From Durio zibethinus (taxonomy: Eukaryota > Streptophyta > Magnoliopsida > Malvales > Malvaceae), in assembly GCF_002303985.1 (NCBI RefSeq), contig NW_019168481.1:16754261-16818260 (forward strand): a DNA stretch of 64,000 bases, given 5' to 3'. How positions within the stretch are numbered: the first letter of the stretch is position 1; each line of letters starts with the position of its first letter. Made by a program: the position numbers and the translations under genes. Of this stretch, positions 48,584-60,512 are shown piece after piece. The notes beneath the pieces were generated by a model, which was not told where the DNA came from, did not search any database, and saw nothing but the letters and a program-made list of their open reading frames with translations.

Positions 48584-50506
48584 TGTTTCTTAAGAAAATG
48601 TGGAAAAAAAATACTCTTAATTGCTAAAATGTTCAAAGTATAGGTAATTTTTATGATTTTTGAGGAAAAAATGATGATTTAAAGAAGAATTTGAAGCATT
48701 TTGATGCAATTTTCCTTCAACGATTGAATCTAGTGTACAAAAAGTGATCAAGACCATTTGTTAGATTTTCTTAGCCTTTTCTTAGTTGTTTTCATTTTCA
48801 TTTGAGCTTTATTGTTCCTTATTTGTGTCATGATTTTTATACATACTTTGTATATTTTCTTCTTAAGCTGATTAGAGTTGCTTTAGCATTGTAGTAAACT
48901 GTATGGAAGCTTAAGAAAGATGAAAAAGCAAAAGGGTGCAGTTTCAAGGCCTAATTGGAGCTAATTTGGAGCTTGACTTTCATTGACTAATATTGGTTTA
49001 GTTGGCGTTTAAATGACATTTCATTGGCTGGCTGAACTTCATGAAAACGCATAAAAGTACTTTGGTGGTTCAAGTGTGAACACAAGGGAAGGCCAATGGT
49101 TACTTGCTGACTTGGCATTCTATAGGCTTTTAATTGGTGCAATTTAAGTGACTTGAAGCTTGGTTAACTCAAAGAAAAGCACTTGAAGAGAAGTGAAGTG
49201 AAGAAGTGCAACTAAGATACCTTCTAGAAGATTTTAAATGAGCTAGAAATATCTTTCCACTTCTCATCCCACATGGCATTTTGGAGGAAGCTCATTGGAT
49301 TTTTATATCTAAGATTTGCCTATAAATAGGATTAGAAGAGGTAGTAATAAGGGAGTTAATTTTTTGCATTTAAAATTTTCACTTGTAATTTTTTTTCCCT
49401 CTCCAAGTAGTTTTTTCCCTTTTCCTTTTGGAGGCTGCTTGGAAGGATTTTCCTTTACATTTTCTTACAAATTTACTTTCATGCACTTTAATTTTCATGC
49501 AAATTTACACCTCGTTAATGCAATTTAAGAAATTTCTTCACTTTCTTGCACATTTATTTGCATTTCCCTTTATTTTTTCAACATTGTTTGGCTATTGTTT
49601 TTACTAAACTTGCTTTTGTTTTCATGCTTAATCACTTTGTTTTGGTTATGATTTTTCCTTGAAATTTTTACTAAAATTATAAATTCATAGCATTTTAAAT
49701 ATGAAAAAATTTGCATTTAAATTCATTCTACAAAATTTTCTAAAATTCCTACAAGTTTTGGCCAAATGTTGGCAGCAGAGGAAGCAGTGATTAGTGACAG
49801 CAACTTGAGGTTGCTCTCTTCTTTGCTTCAGGTGGTCCATACTTTTCATTTTCTTTACTTGCTATTTTGCTTTTTTAGATTGAGATTTATTTTTCCTTGC
49901 AATTTAACTCATGTTTTTATTTGTTGTTTGGTTAATTTCGTTGTTACATGTTTTATTTTCTTCATTTTTACTACTTGAAATATTTTGAGTCCATTAAGTT
50001 GAATTTAAAGCTCATTTGTTGATTTAGCTTCTTAGAGTTTAGTTTCAATTCAATTTCCTACTTTAGCTTTAGATCTAGGATTTATGTTGATACAAATTCA
50101 AATTTTACTAGGTTTAGTTGTGTATTTTTTATTTTGTCATATGATTGCGGATTGTACTTAGTTTGATTTTAATTCTTTTATATGTTAATTTGATGCTATA
50201 TTGATACATTCTTAGAGTGGTTTACTTGCATATTCTTAGTTGTGCTTTTACTTGTTCATTTACTTTTGCATTCATCATGTTTACTTGCTTTGTTCTACTT
50301 ACCTTGTTACATTCATGTTCTTACCTTGCTTTCTTTAGTGTAAATGTAGTGTGGAATAAACATTCTTTTTTTTTATTGAACTACATATAGCTTGAGAATG
50401 TTGTCCCTTGGTATTTGACCTAGGAAAACCTTAATTTTAATTTTTAACAGAATGATACTTAACTCATCATTATATTACTACAATGACCTGTGTACTTGTA
50501 GTCTCA
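48584..50506 (+). repeat. LTR 2 of the three-LTR chain (~1.92 kb)
   Basis: The most complete copy. TATA box TATAAATAGG at 49321-49330. The end is followed by TTTTAGCACTGTTGCGAAGG, a diverged TTTTTGGCGCCGTTGCCGGGG-type PBS. Open frames within (for example near 49316 and 49766) are composition artefacts. Confidence 0.8.
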
Positions 50507-51319
50507 ATAACTTTTTAGCACTGTTGCGAAGGATTGAATGGCTATACCTTAGGTTTAATAACAAACCTTCAACATGTTCAACAGTAATTTAGTTCCCCCT
50601 TTAGTATATATAGCTTTAGTGTAGATAGTTTAGTGTAGATAACTTTAATAGACCTAGTTATTAAGTTTTTTTTTTAGGTTTTATTTCACTTCTTATGTGG
50701 GAATTCAATCTAGATGACGTCAGACAACATAAGGACCATGTTAGACTTCCCTTTCTTATGATGATTCCTCAAAACAATGGTCCTATGAGGAAAGGAAAGC
50801 CAAAAAAGAGATGGCCCTTGAAAACTTATGATACGCACAATTAGACTCCCTTATTACTAAAGTAGAGGCCATTAAAGTTAGTCATGATCCTAAGCATATT
50901 CTTATCCATTAATTCCAAAGTCAACATGAAAATGATAATGTGAATGAAAGAGTCTATTATAGTGATAGGAGTCATATGATCAATAAACCTATTTTTTTCA
51001 AAACACCAGCACTAATCAAGGTTGGGAGGGTTACCCTACTAATATATGGGACACTAGTCTTGGACAATCCTTTATTTCACCACTTATGAACATCCCAAGT
51101 TATCCCACAAAGTTTTCATTTCCATAATACCATTTATCACCTTAATACTTTCTATGAATACCACAGTACCCTCAAGTTCCATGTTACGTTCCACCACAAC
51201 AACATTTTTTTCCATCATAATACCATTCATTTTAACATTACTTTCCATCCACACAATATTCAAAATCTATATTTTTATAGGATTATCATAGATTTTCATG
51301 GTCTTTTATGAGGAAATTT
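50507..51319 (+). other. Short interior between LTR 2 and LTR 3
   Basis: Begins with the PBS-like sequence, then a T-rich leader. A stretch near 50700-51250 with short open runs is not assignable to Gag. It is much shorter than an autonomous interior. Confidence 0.6.
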
Positions 51320-52157
51320 TGTTTATTTCTTGAGAAATTATTGAAAAAATAATCGTAATTGGTAAAATGTTCCTTTTGTAGGTATTTTTATGATTTTTGA
51401 GGAAAAAAGATTATTTAAAGAGGAATTGATAGCAAATTGGTGCATTTTTCCTTTATTGGCAAAACATAGTGTGCAAAAAAGGCCATTTCTTACTTAAGAA
51501 TTTTCTAGCTTATTTTAGTTGTTTCCATGTGCATTTGAGCTTAATTAGACCAACTTCAAGTCTTGATTTTTATACTTACCTTGCATATTTTCTTACTTAA
51601 GCTAAGGAAAGTTGCTTGAGCTTTTGTAGAGAAAATGTATAAAGGCTTAGGGAAGAAGGTGCAAAAAGTTATGGTTTCAAAACCTTTTGAGGGGCTAATT
51701 TAGAGCTTGATTTTTGGTATTTAAATTGCCTAGTTGGCATTTAAAAGACATGTCATTGGCTGAAAATGTCTTTTATGGATCACCAAAATTGGTGCCTAAA
51801 GGAAAAAGCAAGAAGATATGTAAGTAGTCGAATATGAAAGAGCTTTATGAGAGTATTTTGGTAGTGCAAGTGTGATCACAGGTGGAGGCCAATAGTTGTT
51901 GCTAATTTGGCACTTCCAAGACTTCTTATTGGTTCAACTTAAGTGCACTTAAAGCTTGAAGAACTTAAAGAGAAGAAGACTTAAAAAGAAGAGAAGAAAA
52001 GAATGCATACAAGAGAGTTTCTAAAAGTTTTTAAATAAGTTAAAAATATCCTCTCCAAATGGGATCGTAGGTGGCATTTTAGAGGGATCTCATTGGCTAA
52101 TATAGATCTAGGATTTATCAATAAATAGGACTAAAAGTGGTAGTAATTGGAGAGTTT
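51320..52157 (+). repeat. LTR 3 of the three-LTR chain (first ~840 bases only)
   Basis: Aligns with 48584 to about 49350 from the start to just past the degenerate TATA (AATAAATAGG near 52120-52130). It breaks off at about 52157 into unrelated sequence. Confidence 0.75.
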
Positions 52158-53640
52158 TGACACCAAAGTAACCCCACTAATAAACTCATGTACCAAAGCA
52201 AAGGAAAGCTTATCTTTGACTTTAATTTGTTGAGTCAATGAACTCTTCATGTTGGTTGAATTATGGAGATTGGTCTTACATTGGCTGGATTGAAGAAGGA
52301 TAGAATATTGGTCAAAATTGGCTATGTTCACATTAGCTGAGTTAAGGTTGAATTTAGAGATTGGATGATTGGTTTTAACTCCTTAATGTTAGAATGTAAT
52401 CCCAATTTTAAAGGGAATTGACTTATTTCCCTAATTTAAGAGGTAGATTTCAGCAATGAAGCAATTAATTGAAGATTCTTTAAATTTAAGTACAATTCTT
52501 CATTCAAGGGCTCAAGTCAAGCTCCATAATTTTGGTAATCACATAATTCAAAAGTTAATAAGATTTTTCTTATACTTGGGGGGAAATTCCAAGTTTTCCT
52601 ATTTATTTTTATCTTGATTATTTCTTAAGCAGTCTTGAAAAGTATTTTTATGTTTACAGTCTTTTAGTTTAGAACCAAACCTTTGTTCTTCTTAGGGGGA
52701 TTAATCAGAGTGGTGAGTCTCTTTTAAGTTCTGTATCCTTGATTAAAAATCCTAGGATGGTATTTCTATATCCTTTGGATGATAATCTAGGTGGTGGACT
52801 TCTATTCCATTTCCATTCAATAAATCAACTTTCCCATATTCATAATTTTCATGAGCCATATTTAGTGTGTTATCTTCTTCTTTCTCTACCTTAAACAACC
52901 TATGAAAAACTAAACCACTTTGTCAGCATCAAAAAATTAAAAATTTTAAAATGTTTAATGGATTTGATATTGAGAGAGAAAGAATATAAAGGGAGCTTGG
53001 GATTAATTGGGATAATTGGTCCATTAATAGAATAAAAAACAAAAGAAAAAAAATGAAGCAAATTGGATAAATATCTAGTTCAATGACTTCTTTCTACGTT
53101 GACTAGCTTTCTTTCTCTCCACCAATCCTTTGTCTTTAGTATTTCTCTCTCTTCTTTTCATTTCCTTTTTAGAATTAAAAAAAGACTTGATTATATGCCA
53201 TTCATTTTTTATTTTTGTTTTTTCATCCTTTTCCATCTTAAGCTCTCTCTTTGTGCACCTTTCACTCTTTCTGTCTTAGCCCTTGTTCTTTTTACTTTCT
53301 TTTTGTTACTCTTTATTTTTTTCTTTTAATTTGTTTACTCTTTTCTCCTATTGTTTTATATGATCTTTTTTATTATTTATTCCTCTTGTTTCTCCGTTTC
53401 CTTTTCTTTTTTTCTCTTTACGATGTGCAAATAATTTTTTAATTAAAAAATTAATTAAATGATTCAACTAATTCCATAATAATCACAATGACTCAATTAA
53501 TTTTAAAATCAACATTTAATACTACAATACACGTGTCTTTGAATTATGTTTTAATTTCACAAATGGTCAAATATGCATTTAGGTGTTCGGGGACAGTTTT
53601 TATATAATGGTATTTATTATTGTTATTATTATTATAAACT
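52158..53640. other. Intergenic DNA before PSF2
   Basis: No coding or classifiable repeat. 53090-53440 is strongly CT/T-rich on the plus strand and gives spurious Phe/Leu/Ser-rich frames. Confidence 0.6.
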
Positions 53641-53682
53641 TTTTCCATTTAAAATGTTTTTTGAAAACGTTGAAATTATTGT

Positions 53683-53700
53683 TTTGCCGCGGCCGCCAAT
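53683..53700 (+). promoter_or_regulatory. E2F-type site and CCAAT box upstream of PSF2
   Basis: TTTGCCGC at 53683-53690 fits the E2F consensus TTTSSCGS and lies in a small GC-rich island (GCCGCGGCCGCC), followed by CCAAT at 53696-53700, about 220 bases before the PSF2 ATG. E2F control at the G1/S transition is well known for plant replication genes; its use here is inferred. Confidence 0.65.
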
Positions 53701-53912
53701 AAAATGACACAGAAAGAACCATATACGATTCCATGACACCGATTCACTGACTCAGTATCTTCATCTCAACTTGCACAAGTCTCGACTCAGTTTTCGATCT
53801 CCTTTTCTTTTCTCTTAATCAGTAATTCCCAATGACTAAATCTAATTCTCCCAAATTATTTCCCAATTAATCCAATTTCCAAACTAGAAAAACCCTATAT
53901 TGCTTCGCAGGC

Positions 53913-55881
53913 ATGGCCGGCCAATCCGATCCTCACATCTCTCTCTTGTCTGCCGAAGAGGTTATCTTCCCTTCTCTCATTATCCTTTATACCTTGTTTT
54001 GTAGGAATTTACCCATGATTTTACCTTTTTTTTTTTCTGGTTGTTGGTTAAATCAGGTGGAATTATATGGCTGAAGATAAGCTGATAGAGATTGTGCCAA
54101 ATATGCGAATGAATTCTCTTAATTTCATCTGTGTAATCTTCAATTCTATTTTACTTCTCAAATTTCTTCTCTTTTAAAAAGATAAATTGGTTAATTTTTT
54201 TTTTTATTTTGATAAATTGACAGGGCGATTTTGGTCCATTTTTGCCTCAAATAGCAACTCAGGTGCCGCTGTGGCTAGCGGTGGCGTTAAAGAAGAGAGG
54301 AAAATGTGCGATTCGGCCTCCTCAGTGGATGTCAGTTGGTTAGTTAGTTTCTTCCTCTCCATTTTTTGATTTATTTATTTTCGCTTTCGAAATTGAACTA
54401 GAATTGTTAGTTTGTAACACTTGATTTGGTGATATTGTTTTGAGTCATGTAGAATAATTCAATTTTATATTCAAATAGGGAAAAGGTATTAGATTTACTT
54501 AAGATTTGCTTCATGTTTTTCTAGTGCCATGATTTTACCAATCAAATAAAATGCTGGAATGTATGCATGCAAGTACTTGAGTACTTTCATTACTTATATT
54601 TATGTTGAAATGTTTCTCTGAATTAAGCTAATAAATTGGTTCTATCTTCTGTGTGTTGTTACCAACGAACCAAGATTTTCGAAAAATTTTACTATAATGT
54701 TTCCTTGGCAAGGAGAGAGAAACAAGTTTTCATTTAGAAAGGTCCATCCTTTGTGATGTTTTTGTCACATGTATTCTTTGAATAGGGCTCAGAAGTTGCA
54801 TTGAGAAAAGCTAGGTAATAAATAGAGGGTTTTTGGGTTACGTTTCTGTCGTATAAATACATTATAATGTTTCTTCCCATTTTTTGGTTGTGGACTAGAA
54901 AATTTGACATGGGTTTTGGAAGGAGAACGAGACTCCCGAGGGGCATTTCAGGCGCTGCCATTTCATTATGTGGAGATATCTAGACTTCTTTTTGACCAGT
55001 AAGCCTTGCTATACTTTTTTTCTTACTATTATACAGTTTAAATTGACAAAGGCTTAACGTACACTGCTATTTTGTGGATGGAAGTTCGCGTGATGACATT
55101 CCTGACATGTATATGGTGAGTTGGAGGATCTTTTAACCTTTTCTTTATTGTCCGATTGATTTCTGCAAGTAGTTAGTTATGAATCCATTTTACAGGTGAG
55201 GTCTCTTATTGAAGACATAAGGGATGTACGGATTCATAAAGTTGAGACTAGCTCGGAAAAGTTCAGTGGGACATCTGCTGTGAAAGTATGCTTTTTTCCC
55301 ACCCTTGTGAATTTATTGATACTTATTATCAGGTAGTTTTAGGCACATATATTTCTCTATTGAACTGGATTTCCTCAATGATCTTTCTGGTGATTATGAA
55401 TCTTCCATCAGATTTATTTTTGGCTTCCTCTTGATTTCCATGCCTCTAATCTCTTGAAATTGATCAGATTCCGAATTTATCAGCTATGGAAGTGAATATA
55501 ATTCGTCCATTTGTTAGAAGGGTGCTACAGGCATTTTATAACCATGATAATCCAGGGAAAATACCAGATGTAAATAGAGCATACGGTGGACACACCCGTG
55601 TAGCTGATAATGAGCCAAGAGTATGTTCTTGTTTGCTATTTGTCTGCGTCTTACCAAAAGGTTATACCACTATATGATAATTGCTTGACCACTTGTCTAC
55701 ATATATTTTCTGAAAAGATTTTCATCCTTTGCCTACTGATTTCTGAGTGTGTTTGGAAGACATGTCTAAAGGTGGCAAGCCCGGGATGATCATGATTATA
55801 AGAATTTTATTACTAGATCATGGTTTCTAAACTAGTAGTTTTTTTTTTTTTTGTTTTTAACAGCGGCCACTGAGGAGATAA
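53913..55881 (+). CDS. PSF2: DNA replication complex GINS protein PSF2 (GINS2), with one-base insertion in exon 2
   Basis: PSF2 is one of four subunits of the nuclear GINS complex, which with CDC45 and MCM2-7 forms the replicative CMG helicase. Exons: 53913-53960, 54057-54132, 54224-54338, 54899-54998, 55085-55115, 55196-55285, 55468-55620, 55864-55881 (TAA); all introns GT-AG with matching phases. The product would be about 209 residues, as in other plants. Seen: MAGQSDPHISLLSAEE, EIVPNMRMNSLNFICGDFGP, QVPLWLAVALKKRGKC, RPPQWMSV, FQALPFHYVEISRLLFD, SLIEDIRDVR, NLSAMEVNIIRPFVRRVLQA, ending EPRRPLRR. Exon 2 has one extra base between GTGGAA and ATGGCTGAAGAT (54057-54078), shifting the frame from exon 1. 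The in-frame ATG at 54067 would restore a 190-residue form lacking the first ~19 residues. Otherwise no defects are visible, so a recent mutation or assembly error are both possible. Confidence 0.93.
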
Positions 55882-56923
55882 CAAGTCGTTTTTATATTTG
55901 ATTCCTTTCCTGTATGGAAACTTCAGCCAGCCAGCAGTGGAGGTACTTATGTTCTCTTTGAAACACTTTTTGGGGAATCCTACTTGGTGCATTTTTCTTT
56001 GTAGTTGTGAAATAATTGTGGCATTTGTCTCGAACCCTTGTTGAGTAAAGTCGTTAATTTATTGTAATAGCCATTAAAATTATGATTTCCCACAAAGCTG
56101 TGAGAACCTCAATACTAATGGATTGTATTATGGAGAGAATTCTTGTTAACTGCAACATCATTTACTGCATTATTCTAAAGCCCTTGTGATTGCTTTGGTG
56201 TCATCTTTTGGCCTAGGCTTGATATTTTGCATGAGATGAGAATGCAGTGGTAAACTAGGAATATTGCATGTTGTTTGTCATGGAAAAGATTTATGAGAAT
56301 TTAAGCCAAGTCAGGAGAAGGATGTTGATGTGATTTTCCTTTTTTTTTTTTGGGCGGGGGGGGTTTTAAGAAAATACAACATAGGGACAAATGCATTTGT
56401 TGCATGTGGCGTCAACGTAGAGATTGCCTAAGATGATCTGATCAGGGACAATAACGAGTAATGCACCAATATAGAGTTGTCACTTACGCTAACCAACACA
56501 AAGAGTAAACAAAATCTCAGCTGAGATAATCGAAAAACACAATTGCTGACAATTTAAAGGAAAATGTGGCCCTATAGAGCTTAGTGGTGGAAAGTGATGT
56601 ATCCTAGATGGTGCTCTATTTTTATTTTCAGTATTCATTTTATATATACTTCATTGTTGGACAGTTCCTGATTGATTATTATTCATCTATCTAGCAAAAA
56701 ACTTTTGCTTGGTGTTATTTATCGAGGAATTGCAATTTGGATGTAAACGACTGGGTTATTGTTGTCTGGGGCGTACCTTTCTCTCAAGTACACCTTTTCT
56801 TGTTCTGTTTGAACAGAATCTCCTTTTCATCTTGAATGCTAGAGTAGGCATTCCTGAAAATTAGCATTTCCATTTATTTAATTTAGTAGAATTAGTATGG
56901 GGAGGTTGTTTGATATGTAAAAC

Positions 56924-57133
56924 TTGAAGCCCCGTCGAAGAGGTCCAAAAGCTTATTCCTTTTGTCCATCACATCCATTGTGCCAAATGTCTATCCTTTG
57001 CGCCAGGAGTCACAAAAGAGAATCCATCTTGTTTTTAGAAAAGATGGGGATCGAAGACGAGCAGAGAGGTCTGCATTGTCCCAAGAAGCCAGGTAAAGAA
57101 CTCCGGAAAAGTATCTCATTTTTCCTTATCTGA
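56924..57133 (+). other. GC-richer block, possible organelle-derived or decayed coding fragment
   Basis: About 210 bases noticeably richer in G/C and purine-rich in its second half (GGGGATCGAAGACGAGCAGAG). It is open in two plus-strand frames. The style recalls plant mitochondrial genes, but I could not name a source. Confidence 0.25.
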
Positions 57134-57929
57134 CCCACTACCCCTAAGGGGATATTAAAGTAGTGTTAGTTTGCACATGCTCTAGGTCCTCTAGACTTTC
57201 TGTCTTCAGTGTAAGCTTAAACTATAAATCATAAATAAAGGAAAAAGGATGGTTATTATGCACAACTACCTTGGAGAGCAAAATATCAAATAAATATTTT
57301 ATGGGGAGAGGGAATACAGATGATAAGTTAAACGAAATGAATCTTTAACTAATTTAGAGTTTAGTTTAATTAGTTTGTATAATTATTTTTAATAGATAAC
57401 ATTAAATAAATTTAATATTTAATAATTTAATATTATAAAATTTTTTATTTTTTGGGTTATAATCTCTTTTATATAAAAGAAAATCTTAACATGATTTTTA
57501 GTCGACTGAGCTGTGAGTTTGAGGATGTGTCTGAAACTGATCTTGGTTGTTTTCAAAATTTATGCCATGGAAGTAATATAGGGATTCAGGAGAAAACATT
57601 GTTACCTGCACTTCAGATAATTTATTTCGTTTCTATCCTTTGTGATTTAATTCTAAGGTATAATTGCAGCACTGTAATTTTTTGTCTGTTTGGATTTTGG
57701 GTATGCTTACTTTATGTTTGAGTGAACCTTCAAACGTCTCTTTGCTATTTGGATCTTAGTGGACAATTATTTCTAAATTATAGTAAAGCTTTCTATATTG
57801 AATCTATCTGCCATATTCCATAGCCTGCATTTCCTTTCAAATTTGCAACCTAGGTTAGAATCTAAGCCATTTGGCACCTAAATTTTTTTCTATCAAGCTT
57901 TAGCTGGCTTGCAATTTTTCTTTTTGGGA

Positions 57930-57948
57930 GGGGGGGGGGGGGCGGGGG
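57930..57948. repeat. Poly(G) tract
   Basis: Thirteen G, one C, five G. Rare in such AT-rich surroundings and prone to sequencing error. Confidence 0.9.
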
Positions 57949-57968
57949 ACTTGTTTGATTCCCTTTTA

Positions 57969-59252
57969 GGGGCGTTTGATATGGGGAAAAGTAATTTTTT
58001 CTTTTGAAAATTTATTTTTTATAATTTAATTCCTTAATTTGATTTACGAAAATATGATTATTGGAGTTTTTAAAAATTTTTAGTAGTGTCAATGAATGAA
58101 AAATTAGGAAGAATAAAAACATTCTTTTCTTGAGGTTTTTTAAAATTTTGGAGGAAAAGTGAAATGTTTTTTTTCTAATTGCTCCACTTAATTGTATTTT
58201 TAAATTATATAAATAATGTTATTTATTTTAAAAATATAGTAATTTTTTATAAAATATTAAAAAAATAATTTTTTAATATATTTTAAACAAAGATTATGTT
58301 TTTAATATAATGTCATTGAAATTATTACACAAGTTATGATGAAAAACATAATTTTTGTTAAAAAGTTGAAAAAAAATTATTTTTCATAATTCAATAAAGG
58401 CGATATTTTTAAAATAAAAGATGTAATTTTTGTTGACAAGATAATGTTTTGAAGATAAAAATGCAAATTTTATTGTAAATATAAAAGAATATTTTTTAAA
58501 ATTCAATAAAAATGATATTTTTAAGATAAAAAATTAGTTTTTGTTGAAAACATGAGTTAAAATATATTTTTCAGATTTCAATAAAAACAATATTTCTAAT
58601 ATAGAAAATGTAGTTTTTATATAAAATATGTTAAAAAGTATAGTTTTTAAAATTTAATAAAAATAACGTTTTTAAGATAAAAAATATAATTTTGTTGAAA
58701 AGATGTTTTGAAGATAAAAATATATTTTTTGTTGAAAACATGAAAAATATATTTTGAAAAGTATTTAATAAAAATGATGTTTTTAAGATAAAAATATAAT
58801 TTTGGTTGAAAAGATAACTTTTTTAGGATAAAAAATACAGTTTTTGTTGACAATATGAAAAAATGCAATGCAAAATTTTTTATTTAATATTGTTATATAT
58901 AAAATATAAAATATATTTATTTAATATTATTATAATATAAAATTTGTTTGAAGGGTTTTATCCTCGAAAACTCAGGAAAGGCTCCACATGTTTTATTTAC
59001 GTAGGGATTATAACGTTAGGATAGCAATTAGAATTGTAAGATTTATTTGTTAAAAGTATATAAAATTATTTTTCAAAATTATTTAGTTTCAATAAAGATA
59101 ACTTGTTATTTATGTGTTACATATTATTCATATATCAGTATTATGAATGTCATGTTTATTACATGTTATTAAGAACAATATAGTAAATGATTTTATTAGA
59201 TATATAGTAAAAGATTTTATTAGGTAATTTTATATTCTTGTGTACCAAACAC
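57969..59252. mobile_element. Candidate non-autonomous TIR DNA element with internal minisatellite
   Basis: Starts GGGGCGTTTGATATGG and ends TGTACCAAACAC. The reverse complement of the end (GTGTTTGGTACA) resembles the start (GCGTTTGATATG) at 8 of 12 positions. The GTTTGGTA/TACCAAAC end is common in small plant hAT/PIF-type elements. The interior is extremely AT-rich, non-coding and partly tandemly repeated. No confirmed target duplication. Confidence 0.45.
58370..58870. repeat. AT-rich minisatellite, ~70-80-base units
   Basis: Variants of TTTAATAAAAATGATxTTTTT, AAGATAAAAAATATAATTTT and TTGTTGAAAAxATG recur in that order about six times with variable unit length. Confidence 0.75.
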
Positions 59253-59667
59253 AAAAATTTTACATTTTCTATATTAACAAAATTCATGAATTATTCATTT
59301 TTCTTCAATTTAATTTTTTTTTCCTAAATCACTTTTCTTTCTAGAATTTAAAAATTTGTGAGTCAAAATCCTTTTAAGGTTTGTTTTTAATGCAATTATT
59401 AAATTTCCTTTCGAAAGAGACTTAACATTTGTTGTAGGTATGATTTTCGACATTGAAAGAATCCAATAACTTATCATTAATAGTAGAATAATAAAAGATT
59501 TATATTTGCAGTTGTTAATCATAAAATAATAATAAAAAAAAACTACATGTGAGCCATTAAGCCTTTGCAAAATGATTTTTCATTTTTTTTTTCTTTTTAG
59601 TGAAGAATAAGTATTTGATTGAGCAATAAGATTACAAGGGGTTGCCATGACTTATGAGGAGCAAAAC

Positions 59668-60291
59668 TGTTAGGCTAAAAAGGCTCCAATCTATCAAGCT
59701 AGTGGAAGCAAAATCAAACAATTGATTAAGCATAAGAGAGATAGTAATTTAACATGATTTTGTCAAATTGATCTACATCAATAGATGAGAAAAAATGTTC
59801 ATTAGTTGTAAAGAATTACATCAAAATAAATCAATCAGCACTCAACAATCAATACTTATAAATCTTTTTAATCTTTTATTAATCTTATGGAATATTCTAA
59901 ATCCAAACAAATAATACCCATGTGCACCAACGCACCATACCTATATGAATTTTTTCAATCTCTTATAGTCCATTCTAACATACATATCTATATTTATGTG
60001 GATCATTTTAATCTTCTCTAGTCCACTCATAAATATACAAACATACATACCTATAAGATGTAAATCTCGAGTAATCTTATGGGATGTTTATCCTATAAAA
60101 CCTTACAACTCTCTTACATCTTTTTTTCTTATTTAACTTTGTAGAGACCACCCATTTATAAGCATATAAACTTACTTATCAAGAGTCTCTTTCTTCTTAG
60201 AATTATTTTTCTATAAGTTTTTTTGTTCATCAAGTAACATCTAGCAAATCTCAAACAAATATATTTGAGATTTGAGTCACTATTTCTAACA
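59668..60291 (-). repeat. TRIM-like LTR 1 (full length, 624 bases)
   Basis: Plus-strand TGTTAGGCTAAAAAGG...TTTCTAACA. Includes the ~98-base segment 59941-60038 that LTRs 2 and 3 lack. In element orientation this is the outermost 3' LTR. Confidence 0.88.
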
Positions 60292-60512
60292 ATCTCCACC
60301 TTGACTCAAATTCTATCAAATCATTTGTTTTCATGCTAGACATGCTTGACTCTACCTGCAATAGAAGTCTCATAATAATTTTCTCTCGTGTGCTTTCAAA
60401 CTTCATGCAAATCGATTTTTAATCTTTAAAACATGAACTTGAACATTTCCTTTGAATTGAGCTCTTTTGGGCTTGCTTCTTTTCATGTCTCAACCTTCAA
60501 CTCTAGTACCAT

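Larger units (their letters stand above)
45886..52157 (+). mobile_element. Three-LTR chain of a gypsy family, coding-deficient
   Basis: LTR copies at 45886-47862 (5'-truncated), 48584-50506 and 51320-52157 (3'-truncated), all plus strand. The first two are each followed by a PBS-like sequence. The interiors (47863-48583 and 50507-51319) are only ~0.7-0.8 kb, differ from each other and contain no recognisable Gag or Pol. It is an LTR-interior-LTR-interior-LTR chain rather than a simple element. Confidence 0.75.
55882..57968. other. PSF2 3' UTR and intergenic DNA
   Basis: The first ~100-150 bases are probably the 3' UTR. No further gene is recognised. Two G-runs stand out (56355-56364 and 57930-57948) in otherwise AT-rich DNA. 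The open frame at 57452-57721 has no recognisable homology. Confidence 0.5.

Noticed and set aside
53099..53442. Two overlapping plus-strand frames rich in Phe, Leu and Ser that look like membrane proteins
   Set aside because: They come from CT/T-rich low-complexity DNA and have no recognisable homology.
57452..57721. 89-codon plus-strand frame considered as a small gene
   Set aside because: No recognisable domain, no clear promoter or splice context; left as unexplained open sequence.
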